A DNA stretch of 64,000 nucleotides from Spiroplasma cantharicola (GTDB taxonomy: Bacteria; Bacillota_I; Bacilli_A; Mycoplasmatales; Mycoplasmataceae), in assembly GCF_001281045.1 (NCBI RefSeq), contig NZ_CP012622.1:992001-1056000 (forward strand), read 5' to 3'. Each line of letters begins with the position of its first letter. Within the stretch, counting starts at the first letter, position 1. The notes beneath the pieces were generated by a model. It had not been told where the DNA came from. It ran no database searches and was given only the letters and a program-made list of their open reading frames with translations. The translations under genes and the position numbers were made by a program. Of the stretch, positions 50,619 to 61,948 are shown piece by piece.

Positions 50619-51536
50619 TTAAATTGCATTTAAAAATTTTAAAGTATCTTGGGCAACTAGTTCTTTATCTATATCAAAAAGTATTTCATGTCTTAAATTT
50701 TCATAAATTTTTAAACCTACTTTTAATTTAGCTTTTTTAAATTTCTTATAAGTTTTAATAACTTTTTTACCATATTGACCAACTGGATCATTAGATCCTG
50801 ATACTAAAATTATTGGCAAATCTTTTCTCATATTTGAAATACTTTTTTTATTTTGGATATATAAAAGTCCTTCAAATAAATCTTTAAAAGCAGAAGTTGT
50901 AAAAACTTGTCCGCATAAAGGGTCTTCAATAAATTTTCTAACATTATCTTTATCAATAGACAATCACTCAGAACCAGTATTTCCCTCTTTATTAAACTTC
51001 TTATTAAATTTTTTATAACTTAAATTTCATATGAATTGATCAATATTTTTGGCTCCAAATTTTTTTTGTCTTGATTTAGCAACTCTAACTCCAAATTTTA
51101 AAGAAAGTTTACTTTCCCAAGCAGTTCCACTTAGAACTAACCCCTCAATTGTTTCTCCATAATCAATTGCATAACTTCTTGCTAAAAAACTTCCCATTGA
51201 ATGTCCTAACATAACAATTTTTTTATTTGAGTAGTTCTTTTTAATATAATTGTTTATTAGAAATAAATCATCAACTAAAATTTTTCACCCATTCTCATCT
51301 GCAAAATAGCCTAATTCTTGTTTTTCTAAATCAGCAGTTTTTCCATGACCTCTATGGTCATTTGAAATTACAATTCAATGGTTATCATTTAAAAATTTAG
51401 CAAAGTCATTATATCTTTTAGAGTGCTCACAGCTTCCATGAACAAGTTGCAAGATACCTTTTACTTCTTTAACATCATCTCAAATATAAGTATGAATTTT
51501 TTTACCATCTTGAGCAAATAATTCTAATTCTTTCAA
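50619..51536 (-). CDS. Alpha/beta hydrolase (lysophospholipase-like)
   Basis: The ~305-residue protein is an alpha/beta hydrolase: oxyanion segment QLVHGSCEHSKRY (~33), NDHRGHGKT (~61), nucleophile elbow GHSMGSF with Ser (~112) and the C-terminal Asp (SGSNDPVGQYG, ~235) and His (NLRHEILFD, ~278) of the triad. The layout matches monoacylglycerol lipase/lysophospholipase L2 types. There is no ATG: TTG at 51534-51536 stands 10 bases after AAGGA, and GTG at 51545 is too close to it, so TTG is chosen. UGA at 51027, 50964 and elsewhere is Trp. Substrate is unknown; membrane lipid turnover is plausible. Confidence 0.88.
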
Positions 51537-51570
51537 TTTAAACACGTCCTTCTATTTATATTATATGATA

Positions 51571-51610
51571 CAAAAAAATAAAAACCCTTCAAATTATTTT
51601 AAAGGGTTTT
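51571..51610 (-). terminator. Terminator of ldh
   Basis: A perfect 9-bp stem (AAAACCCTT / AAGGGTTTT) is followed on the minus strand by a long T-rich tract. Confidence 0.9.
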
Positions 51611-51613
51611 AAA

Positions 51614-52567
51614 CTAAGCTATTGCTTTTTTTGCTGTATTGAATACTTCTTTTAACTGCTCACAAGATTTATTAAAAAGAGTTTGTTCTTTGCTTGTTAA
51701 ATTTCATTTAATTATTTTTTCAATACCATTTCTTCCAATAATACATGGAACACTAGTATAAATATTTTCATTTTCATATTCACCATTTAAATGAGCTCCA
51801 ACCAATAACATTTTTTGTTCGTTTTTTAGAATTGCTTTTGCAATTGCTGCTAAACAAACTCCTACACCATAATATGTAGCTCTTTTTTTCTCAATAATTT
51901 TGTATGCTAAGTGCGTAGCCTCATCTTTTATTTCTGAAAGATCTTTTTCAGAAATAACACCTTCTTTTATATATTCTTGAACAGTTTTGCCCATTACTGT
52001 AGCTTTACTTCAAGCAGCAACACTTGAATCTCCATGTTCACCCAATAAGTAAGCTTCAACAGTATTTGGCATTACACCAAGTTTTGCTGCCAACAGTCTT
52101 CTTAATCTTGCTGAATCTAAAGTTGTTCCTGAAGAAATAACTTTAGAACTATCATAACCAGTAACTGTTTTGTATACATAAGTTAACACATCAACTGGAT
52201 TTGAAGCAATTATTGTAATTCCACTAAATCCAGATTTTTTAATTTGCGTTGCAATTTGTTTCATAATTTTTGCATTATCTGCAACCATTTCTAATCTAGT
52301 TTCACCAGGTTTTTGTGGTCTTCCTGCAGTAATAACAATAATGTCTGCATCTTTGCAATCCGCATAATCTCCTGCTTTTATTGAATTAAATGATACTGGC
52401 AATACTGCTTGAGCATCTGCAATATCCATTTCATTTCCTATTGCTGCATCCTTGAATACATCTATTAAGACATAATCTTGTGCAATTCCTTGGTTCACAG
52501 CTGAGTAAATAAAACTTGTTCCTACAGCTCCACAACCAACTAATACTATTTTTTTATTTTTTATCAT
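51614..52567 (-). CDS. ldh: L-lactate dehydrogenase
   Basis: LDH reduces pyruvate to lactate with NADH, regenerating NAD for glycolysis. The 317-residue product has VLVGCGAVGTSFIYS (NAD fold), the mobile loop RPQKPGETR, SNPVDVLTYV, SGTTLDSARLRRLL and LLGEHGDSSVAAW, with the active-site His in GEHGD. The UGA Trp at 52007-52009 and 51704 complete the frame. The downstream terminator and the preceding AGGAG-type site mark a single-gene unit. Confidence 0.96.
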
Positions 52568-52660
52568 ATTTTTATCGCTCCTACACTTATATATTAATCT
52601 AAAGTAAACTTATATCTATATAAATAGAGAATTAATATAAAAATGAAAAAAATTTTTACA

Positions 52661-52694
52661 AAAAATAAAAAAAATACTCATAAATGAGTATTTT
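52661..52694 (-). terminator. Terminator of rplM-rpsI
   Basis: An 11-bp stem (AAAATACTCAT / ATGAGTATTTT) is followed on the minus strand by a long T-rich tract. Confidence 0.92.
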
Positions 52695-52718
52695 CATATG
52701 TACATACGATATTGTAAA

Positions 52719-53123
52719 TTAACGTTTTGAGAATTGTGGTGCTCTACGTGCTCCATAAAGTCCGTATTTTTTACGTTCTTTAACACGAGCATCACGTGTT
52801 AATAAACCATTCCCTCTTAATTCTGGTTTGTAATCTTTGCTTGCTTCTAATAAAGCTCTTGCAATCCCTAAACGAGCTGCTCCAGCTTGACCAGTAAATC
52901 CTCCACCTTTAACAGTAATTTTGATTGAAAAATCTGATTTTGTACCTGTTGCATCTAAAGGTTGTTCCATATCTTGAACTAATGTTGCATATGGGAAAAA
53001 CTCTAAAGCTGGTTTTCCATTAACTATAATTTCACCTTGTCCAGGAGTCAGTATTACTTGAGCAACTGAAGATTTTCTTCTTCCTGTTCCTCTATACATA
53101 ACAACTTCTTTTTTTGCTGCCAT
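52719..53123 (-). CDS. rpsI: Ribosomal protein S9
   Basis: S9 is a 30S-subunit protein near the decoding centre. The 134-residue product has [14 protein letters not shown] (residues ~10-23), [17 protein letters not shown] and the C-terminal [17 protein letters not shown], the tail that contacts tRNA in the P site. Its ATG overlaps the rplM stop as TAATG (53121-53125), the universal rplM-rpsI pair. A strong terminator follows. Confidence 0.98.
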   Translation of the reverse strand: MAAKKEVVMYRGTGRRKSSVAQVILTPGQGEIIVNGKPALEFFPYATLVQDMEQPLDATGTKSDFSIKITVKGGGFTGQAGAARLGIARALLEASKDYKPELRGNGLLTRDARVKERKKYGLYGARRAPQFSKR

Positions 53124-53578
53124 TATTTACTATCTCCTTTTTTTGATTGAACTACTAAAATTTCTGGATTTTGTGCTTGGTGTGGATGTTCATTACCTGC
53201 ATAAACGTGTAATGCACGGTATTGATTCCCTCCTTGAACATTTTTAGGTAACATTAATCTTACTGCACGCTCAATAATTCTTTCAGGGAATAATTTACGT
53301 TGTGTGGCAACGTTTCTAGATTTTAATCCCCCTGGGTGCATTGAGTGGTGGTAATAGTTTTTATCATTTTCTTTTTTACCTGATAAAACTATTTTTTCTG
53401 CATTAATTACAATTACATGATCACCATTATTAATATGGGGTGTAAATGTTGGTTTATTTTTTCCTCTTAGAACCATAGCAATTTGAGTAGATAATCTACC
53501 TAAAGTTGCTCCAGTTGCGTCAACTACATATCATTTTTTAGCAATATCTGCTGTTTTAATAAGTGTAGTTTGTTTCAT
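53123..53578 (-). CDS. rplM: Ribosomal protein L13
   Basis: L13 is an early assembly protein of the 50S subunit. The 151-residue product has [19 protein letters not shown] (~16-34), [12 protein letters not shown] and the [13 protein letters not shown] motif. The start at 53576-53578 uses an UGA Trp before YVVDA. AAGGAG precedes. A conserved-looking leader stands just upstream and may regulate both rplM and rpsI. Confidence 0.98.
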
Positions 53579-53651
53579 GTGCTTGTTCTCCTTACCTTCC
53601 GGGGCTAGTGAGTAAGCAAATATATTATACATTATTTATTAAAACTGACAA
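53579..53651 (-). promoter_or_regulatory. rplM promoter and L13-leader-like 5' region
   Basis: On the minus strand TTGTCA (53646-53651) and TATAAT (53624-53629) are spaced 16 bases, a good promoter. The transcript would begin around GCTTACTCAC and end with AACAAGC before the ATG; GCTT and AAGC can pair to enclose CTAGCCCCGGAAGGTAAGGAG, which contains the ribosome site. Position, size and the GCTTACTCAC...AAGC arrangement recall the L13 leader of Firmicutes; that identity is inference. Confidence 0.65.
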
Positions 53652-53670
53652 ATAAAAAGTTAAAGAAAAT

Positions 53671-53704
53671 AGAAAAAACCATTTGATATGTCTATCAAAT
53701 GGTT
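53671..53704 (-). terminator. Terminator of the lipoprotein-FtsX operon
   Basis: A perfect 12-bp stem (AACCATTTGATA / TATCAAATGGTT) is followed on the minus strand by T residues. Confidence 0.9.
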
Positions 53705-53745
53705 AATTATTAGCTTTTAAATTAAAATAATATATAAAAAATAGC

Positions 53746-54792
53746 TTAATCAAAGTAACTAAATGTTAATTCGATTCCCTGTTTATCATTTAAATAATGA
53801 GCTTTTTTATCATAATCACCATTTTGCTCTTGAGCAGTTTCTGGTAATTGCATTTTTTGATAGTCTTTTGAATAAAATCTAATTTTATATTGATTTGCAC
53901 TATTTTCAATTGGTAGTGATTCAAAATTATCTAAATCAAGATCATTGACAAATAAAGCTCAATAAGTAGGATTTGATAAATTTTCAATAATAAATTGCAT
54001 TAAAACTGTATATTTATCTTTTCCTTCTAGTTTGCCAAAACTTATTGTTGGTACTTTATTATTTGATATTTTTACTATTTCAGAAATAGTCATTGGAAAA
54101 CTTTGACCTTCAATTTCTTCAGCTATAAAAGGAGTTATTTGATAATTTACATCTAAAGACCCATAGTAGCTTTCAGGTCTTTGTTTTGGAACTTCATCTT
54201 TAATTCTAATTATAGCTCCCTTATTATTTTGTTTATAGTCAAATTTACTTACATCAGTTAACTCATCTCCTACTTTTGATAATTGATTAACCATATCTAT
54301 ATTATTAAACATTAACGCCATCATTATTGTTCTTGGTCGATTATCATAAATATTGCCAATAGTTGTTACTTTAAAAACATCTTGTAAGTGAACAGAATTT
54401 GAGATTTTAATTGATGCAGTAATATTATCATTTGCATTTTCTTTATTACTAATAATAAATTTATATGTACCATTTCTATATAAATCATCTTTCAGACTTA
54501 TTTCACTGTTATTTTTAAAAACTTGAATTTTTAAATTATCTTCTTTATAGCCCCCTAATTCTAGACTATTAATAATTTGCTTTAATAAATCATCTGTATA
54601 ATAAATTTTTTCGATATTGATATTATCAAGATTTACCTTTTCAAAACCATTTTTTGTTATAGGCATAATTGGATCTGGTCTAAAAATATCATCATATTTA
54701 TCACTTGTACATGAAACTACGTTTGCAGTTATACTAGGAATAAAGACAATTGAAGACAATCCAACTAAAACTTTTTTAAATTTACTACTCAT
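53746..54792 (-). CDS. Lipoprotein, last gene of the FtsX operon
   Basis: The 348-residue product has a lipoprotein signal: basic start MSSKFKKVLVG, hydrophobic core and a lipobox-type ANVVSC with Cys28. The mature part is acidic and shows no recognisable domain. A strong AAGGAGG site precedes the ATG, which lies 4 bases after the stop of the giant permease gene, so both are co-translated. UGA Trp at 53959 extends it to a TAA at 53746. The function is unknown; membership in an operon with an FtsX-like permease suggests joint work at the outer membrane face. Confidence 0.82.
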
Positions 54793-54796
54793 TTTT

Positions 54797-57700
54797 TTAA
54801 CCTCCTTGAACTGCTAATAACATACTTACTTTTCTAAGTGATGTTCAACTTAATGCATTACTTATTGAATATAATAGTCAAGTTCCTAAAACTCCAGGAA
54901 TGATATATCAAATTTGGAATGTTAATGGTAAAACTAAACTAACGGAAAGTGTTTTAACAACTAATAGAATTATTGCTCATGCAATTGCAAATCCAACAAA
55001 TGAACTTATAATTGCTACAGGTATATAAATACCTATAAATAATTTACTAATGTATCATTCTTTATAACCAAGTATTTTCATAACTGCTATAATTTTAGCA
55101 TTCTCTGAAATTACTAAATTAATTGTTAATAAAATAATAATAGCGCTTAAAAAGATAGTTACAAAAACAACAAAGTAAATAATCATATCAACAGTACTAT
55201 TAATTCGATTTATTACTTTTAAAGCTTCATCTATTTTTAAAGCATTTTGAATAGAACTAGTTGAATAGCTTGTATAAGAAGTTGTATTATCACTTCCACC
55301 ATTTAATCCAATCATTGAATAATCTCCATATTTTTGATTAGTTGAAACTCCTTTTGAAATATCAGTAAAACTCTTGTCAAAAGAAGTTTTATAGTTAAAT
55401 AGTGGGTATTGAGCTTCAAATAGTTTTAAATAGATTTCGTTATTTTTTTGACTCGCAAATTTTTTAAAATCCTTTAATAGAATGGAGTTATCATTTTGAT
55501 TTTGATTTTCTTTAATTCAATTTACTAGCAAGGCTATCTGACTATTAGGATTTTTAGGATTACTTCATTCTTTGATAAATAATCTAAATAATAATTCCTC
55601 TGTTTTATTATAATTTGAAATTATTTTAGCAGTTTCATTGTTAATTCAAGCTTTATTTTCACCATATTGTTCAACAACTCCAGCTATAGTATATTCAAAA
55701 TCCTTTTCAAAATTTTTTGTTGAAATTTTTCCACTAGCAACATTTTTTGACATAGCATTTGCTCCAACTAAACCTGGACTGCTAAAGTTTATATCTGATT
55801 TATAAACTCTTCCATCTTCTTCTTGATTAATTACTTTATTTTTTCATCCTCGTCCATCATCTGATAACATAGAAGTCGTATATAGATTTTTTGAAGAAGT
55901 AAAATTATCATCTTTTGATGTAGCTTTCATTGATGATGAATCTCAACTATTTATATCTAATAAATCTTGTTCATAATTTAAAGCAGTAATTATATGATTA
56001 ATATTTATTTTATCTCCAACTTTCAGTTTTAATCTTTTGGCAAGTGATTGATTAACTAAAATTGAATTTTTATTATTAAACAATTGTGGTTTTAAATCTA
56101 CAGTTTTGTTATCTTTTAAAATTTGAGTTTTATTATCTTCTTTAATTCCATATAATTTTAGACTTTGATTTTTTACATAACCATTTAAATATATTCCCAA
56201 ATCTTCTTTCTTTTCATTATAAGGAATTAGTCCAAAAGCAACATTAAAATTTCCCTCTTCTTTTTTATATTCTTCTTCGATAGTTTTTTTAATTAAAACT
56301 GGAGCATCATTATAAATTCCTTGTAAAAATGCTTGTTGTAAATTATTAAAGAAGTAAGCTATTATTCAATTATAAATTGGGACAATAGTTGCTAATCTTT
56401 TCTCAGTTCAATTTTCTCTATCTACATAATCATAAAGAGATTTTTCAAATGGCTCATCATTTTTCATTTGACCAGTAGAAGTAAGATCTACTTGAATGAA
56501 TGTAAAACTTCTTCCAAAAGCAGCATAATAATCAGTTTCACTAATCATTGGTTTTCCAGCTTCAACAGGACCACCTCTATTGTCTAATCTTGTTCCATTA
56601 GAAATTATATAACCTTTCCTTTTATTTTCTAAGCCAATAGCATTTTTATATTTTAAATAAAACTGTCTTATTTTTTCTAAGTCTTCAATATTTTCTTTTG
56701 ACTTTGAATCACTTGCTAAAACATCTATTATAGCTTGTTTATTTCAATATTTATCTAAATTAAAGTTTTTTAAATCTGATCAAAGATTAAAAATAACTGT
56801 TTTGTAAAAATTATTTTTTTGATCTTGGCCAATATCACCCAGCTCTATTGTTAAATTATCATTTTTTAAATAATCAATATCAATTGATTTATATGTCATA
56901 TCATTTAATGAACCAACATCAATTGAAGGATTATATATTTTTTCTGATACATTATTTTGTAAAAACATATCAAGAATATTTTTTGAATCATCTAAGTCAT
57001 CTTTAAAAGTGCTATAAGGATTATATGTTTTATAAAAACTTGTTGGAGAATTATATATTGGGCTTTCATATTCAATTTGATTATCAAAACCATTTATTAA
57101 ATAAGTTTTATTTTTGTTCTCATGTAAGACATTTGGCATTATAGCACCAATAGTAATTAAACTAGACGAAACTAACATTACTGAAAATACAGAAAGCAAT
57201 TTTAAAACTGAACCTGATAAGATTGCACCTTTAAATCTTCCATCAAATTTTCTACCTTTTGTTAAAGTTTTTTTAATTGCAAGTTTAAATTTATTTGTAG
57301 AGCTTCTACTTTCAAAATTTATCATTTGTAGAGGTGTATATTTATTAAACATATAGAAATAAGTAATTAATGTAATTATTTCCAAAAATACAAACATCCC
57401 AAAGACTGTTATTAAAATTGATTCTCATGAAATATTAAATGGTTCAATTTTAATTGAGAAAAATTTATTTGTTAAAGAAATAACTAATTCTTGCATACTC
57501 ATTCCAATAATATAACCTAATAATCCTCCAGTAATTGAAATAACTAAAGGATATAATCCATTTGCTCAAATTAAAGATGACTTTTTATATCCTAATGATA
57601 ATAAAACTCCCGATTGACCAAAGGATTTTTTAATTTGGTTATTTAACATTATAACTAGCATTACAATACCAATAGCTAAGGTTATTAACATAATAATATA

Positions 57701-58891
57701 ACTAAAAGTTTTGTAAGACTTAATTGTAAACGCTAGCATTTCAGTTCTGTTGCTATATTTATATTTTATATCTCCTCTATGAATAGCTATTGGTATGTCT
57801 TTATTAATTGTGTTTTCATATCCAGCATATAAATCAATTTCTTTTGACTTATTTAAATTAGTTAAATATTGATTAATTGCTGCTGTTGAATTTTTAATAT
57901 CTTTATTATTTTTAAATTTAAGAACAAAACTTATTTCTTTATCTAAATTTGAAGAAGCAGAAATAATTTCCTCATTTTTTATTTCACTATCTGTATATCA
58001 TATCCTTTGGCTTTCAAAATCTAAAAGATTAAATTGATTATCAGGATAAATACTTTGATAATAAACATTTTTAATACCTAAATGAGATGGTTCAATATAA
58101 ACTAAACCTTCTTCTTTTGTATTTGGAAGTGGTTTTGTTTCATCAATTATAGGAGTTGAAAAATCTGCAGTTGATCCAAATCCAACAACCTGAAATCAAT
58201 TTTGATTTGCATATTCAGTATTATTGATTCATGAGTTAATATCTATTTTTTCATAAAGACTAAAATCTACTTTTTTATTTTCACTATCTTTTACTAAGAC
58301 ACTTGTTCCATAATTATCATCTTGTAATCTAATTATGTCATTTATTTTTATATTATTAGCATTTGCAAATTGTTCATTAACATATACTCATCTTTTTGTA
58401 TTTATATTTGTTGCTTGACTATATTTTTTTCATAAATCGAGACTCATTCCTTTATTAACAACAAACCTATCAACTTTTTGTTCTGAATTTAGCGCAAAGA
58501 CTTTTAACGTTTTGTTTGTTGATAAGGTAGCTATACGAGACTCTACTCTATCAAAATCAAATTCCAAACTTGAATGTTTCAATTTATTTTGTAAATAAGT
58601 TATTAATAAATTATCTCTTACCTCTGAATTTGAAATATTTTTGCTGAACAAATCTTTTTCAAAGTCATTAATATATGAAGCTTTTGATAAATCTATTACT
58701 GCATCATGGATATTACTATTTCTTTGTGAAATAAAATTCTTATATGAATTTTCAACTCTAGTAGTTGAAGAATAGGATAATGTAAATACAAATGCTGTTA
58801 AAAATACTAGAACAATAATTGTAATTAATTGAATTTTATTTCTTAATAAGTTTTTAAATGAATTTTTAAAAAATGGTTTTTGATTTTTCAT
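54797..58891 (-). CDS. Giant FtsX-like ABC transporter permease
   Basis: The 1364-residue protein starts MKNQKPFFKNSFKNLLRNK and has one membrane segment near the N-terminus, a large extracellular region (~45-430), a first FtsX-type membrane block (VLLSLGYKKSSLIWANGLYP type segment near ~445, AMG-like), a second large extracellular region and a C-terminal FtsX block (IAVMKILGYKE, residues ~1188-1198, then three membrane spans). The duplicated FtsX modules are typical of permeases of this family in Mollicutes. No ATPase is encoded beside it. The frame needs dozens of UGA Trp codons. The start is 4 bases after the stop of the preceding lipoprotein gene. The transported or signalled substrate is unknown. 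Confidence 0.85.
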
Positions 58892-58895
58892 TTTA

Positions 58896-60938
58896 TTAAC
58901 TTACTTTTACTTTAAAACTATATGTTGTAAATCCATTTACTTTAATACTCATTGTAGGTTCTTTTGAACCAAAAAAACCACCTGTTTTTTTCTTACCAGT
59001 AAGCTCTATAGTATATTGATAACTCTCATTTTTAATTAAATTAACTGAAGCGACATTAGAATCACTTGATTGAACTGTAACATTATATTCTTCTTTCATA
59101 TTTTCTAAATCAAAATTTAAATTAATTGTACTTCCCTGTGAAACTGTTTGAAATTCAATTGGTGATACTAAAGTTTGATTTAAAGCCATTATATTATGTC
59201 CTTGATAGAAATTACCACTAGTAGAGCCACCAACAGTAAAGCCTCCCATTCCTGCAGTATATTTTTCTTCAAATTTTTTATTGTCTTCATATTTTTCTAA
59301 ATTACCTCCACTAGTAGCAACTTCTGCTAAGCCACTTGCATTTATATAACCATTTCATGCTGCTCCATCATGAGCATATAGTTTATCTGATCCAGGTAAT
59401 ACATCAAATTTGAAATCAACTGGAATACTAGTTGAAATTATTCCAGGTGTAATAACTTCATATGTATCAAAAATTATATTTGTAAATTCTATAAAATGAT
59501 TTAAGCTAATTTCAGTTTTAAAGTTTTGAGATAATTGATTATAAATTTGTTCCTTAGCAGCTTTTTGTGCAAATTTTGATTTATCCATTAATTTATCTAC
59601 GTCAACAAATACTTTTTTATTTTCTGGTAGTGCTTCAAATAATGTTATTCGATCTTCTGGTACGAATTTATATGTAAACTCAACATTTATTCCCTCTTTA
59701 AATATACCTCCAAGAGTTGGCATATTTGTAATTTGGAATGTAGTTGCTGTTGTTTTAGCATTTTGCATAATAGCTTTTCCAGCTTCTCCTAAGTTTTGAA
59801 TAAAATTTGCTTTGATATATTCTAGTTGAGTATTTTTAGCCCCAACTTGTTCAAAGATAATTGCCCCTAAACTAATAACGTCTTTTGAATTAAGTACTTC
59901 AGCAAGTTTATTATAAGCTCCTTCAAATAATCTAATTTCTCCTAAATTTTTGTTTGCAAAATACTCATTGGGGTCAATATTTTGGTTTAGTATTAAAAGA
60001 GTTTCACCCTCTACTACTTGACTATTTTCTTTTGCCCTTATAATTACAGAAGTTCCTATACCATTATTACCTTCTGTTGTTCCTTCTCCCTCTCTATCAA
60101 TTTCTAATTCATCTTTAGAAATATTTGAATTGTTCATTGCATTAAATCCACTAATAATTGCTTCATCTGTTATTGTAAAGCCTTCCTTTCCTACAGCAAT
60201 ACTTGAATCAATTAAACCATTTACCATATTTCCCGCTGCAATATTTACAATTAAGTTTTCTTGAGCTAAGTTAAATTTTGAAGCCTCAATGTTGATTAAA
60301 ACATCTTGAGAATGACTATTGTCTTTTGAAACAACTGTTAGCTTTAAATTTTTTGCAACTTGTGAGGATGTTTCAATTTTTATTCTTTTATTTGCGCTAT
60401 CCAAAGATGCTGTTGCAATTCCTTGATTTTCAAATACAAATTTGTCAGGTTTTGAATTTTCTTGTAAAGCATCTCAATTACTAATTTTAATATAATTGGT
60501 TGAAGAAGTTTTTACATCTAAAGTGGTTTTTTCTAATTTAAAATTTTCTTCTTGCTCTACTTGTTTAACATTAATTGTTATTTCAACTGAGTGAATTTCA
60601 GAAGAAACTGTTACTTTTACAGTTCCAATTTTTTGTGATACAGGTGTAATTACAAGTTGATCTTCTTTAATAGTTTTTGTAATTTGAACTATACCTTCTT
60701 GGCTATATTTAAATTTATTTGGTTTTGATTTGCTATTTAAAATTGTTCAGTTGGTTATATTAATATAGCCAACTTCATTGCTATAAATATCAATAGCTTT
60801 TTTATCTAATTCAAAATTAGTATTTGGTAAATTATCATTATTTCCATCTTTATCCTTAGTTCAACCACAAGCTATAACTGATAATGATGAAGTTGCAACC
60901 ATACTTGTAGTTGCCAATATTGTTAATAATTTTTTCAT
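58896..60938 (-). CDS. Lipoprotein with two Ig-like repeats
   Basis: The 680-residue protein has a lipoprotein signal MKKLLTILATTSMVATSSLS and lipobox VIAC with Cys24, so it should be lipid-anchored outside. Two consecutive ~85-residue repeats (about residues 42-125 and 131-215, sharing the patterns YIxIxNW, SKPxKF and repeated beta strands) look like bacterial Ig-like domains. A further beta-rich part and a C-terminal beta domain follow; GGSTSGNFYQGHN is a flexible loop. UGA is read as Trp in several places, for example in the SNW and NGYIN regions. It starts behind AAGGAG and is the first gene of lipoprotein-FtsX-lipoprotein. Function unknown. Confidence 0.82.
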
Positions 60939-60987
60939 ATTTAGTTTTCTCCTTATTTAATATATTTGGGTATTTAAAAAATTACTC

Positions 60988-61007
60988 TTATATTTTTAAA
61001 AATATAA
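60988..61007. terminator. Perfect 20-bp A/T palindrome, possible weak terminator
   Basis: TTATATTTTTAAAAATATAA lies in the 133-base gap between the membrane-protein gene at 61072 and the lipoprotein operon, followed on the minus strand by a short T-run. It may end the upstream gene or be part of the operon promoter. Confidence 0.4.
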
Positions 61008-61071
61008 TTTGAGTATAATAAAAATTACTATTTAAATAGATTTGCTAATAAATAGCTTTTCAATAAATATA

Positions 61072-61770
61072 TTAAATTAAAGGTGGAGTTGTTGCCTTTT
61101 TTGTATTGTTCAAAAATTCAGCTAATTGATGAGTAAATAAAATATCATTTTCTTCATTTTTAGATGCTAAAAAAATATTAATTTCATCTTTTAGTTCAAC
61201 AAAATAGTTGTTTTGATCAAAATTTATAATATCAAGAAACATTGAGTTAAAGTAAATTGATTCAATTAAAAAGTTATACTCTTTTTCATAAGTATTTATT
61301 CATTTTCTTTTTACAACAAAACTATATGCAATGTACATAGTGATTAAAGTAATGATCAATAAAACTGCAGCTGATGCATAACATAAAATTACAATTTCAA
61401 ATTCTAATACACTTGTTTGTTTTGTAAAAAATTTAACTAAATAAATAAGTGCAAATGGAAAAGTTAAAACTGCTAATTTAAAAAGTGAGACTAAATTATC
61501 TCTTTTAACTACTCATTTTAAATTTTTTGTATTTCCTATATTTATTTCAATATAATACATAAATTTACTAAATTCAATTGTTAAAACAAGAAGTAAAATA
61601 AACATAAATATTGTATTAATAAAAACATTAAAACTATTAAAAATTATATTTGCTTTATTGCTTAAAAAAATTTCAAACTCAGAGACCGCTGATAAATAAA
61701 AATATAAAAGTAAAGATAGTACAAAAATATTTTTTATTAAAGTTTTACTTAATTTTTTTATCTTTAACAT
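61072..61770 (-). CDS. Membrane protein of unknown function
   Basis: The 232-residue protein has four hydrophobic segments (for example NIFVLSLLLYFYLSA at ~14-28 and TIFMFILLLVLTIEF at ~54-68) and a soluble C-terminal part of ~90 residues (ELKDEINIFLASKNEEND). UGA is Trp at 61513. It lies upstream of the lipoprotein-FtsX operon and may belong with it. I do not recognise a family. The start is set by AGGAGATAAG, a good site 7 bases ahead of the ATG. Confidence 0.72.
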
Positions 61771-61875
61771 CCAACTTATCTCCTATTTTTTCTATTTTAA
61801 CAACATAAAAAGTCAAATGCAAGTTTTATTTAAATTGATCCATGAAATTCTAAAAAATTAAACTAAAGGGCTTGC

Positions 61876-61905
61876 ATAAAAAAAGTTGTCTTCTAAAACA
61901 ACTTT
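61876..61905 (-). terminator. Terminator of the broken secreted-protein gene
   Basis: An 8-bp stem (AAAGTTGT / ACAACTTT) with an 8-base loop is followed on the minus strand by seven T residues. Confidence 0.85.
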
Positions 61906-61948
61906 CCTAGAAATTATTTATATTAATTTCTATAATAATTTTAATAAT

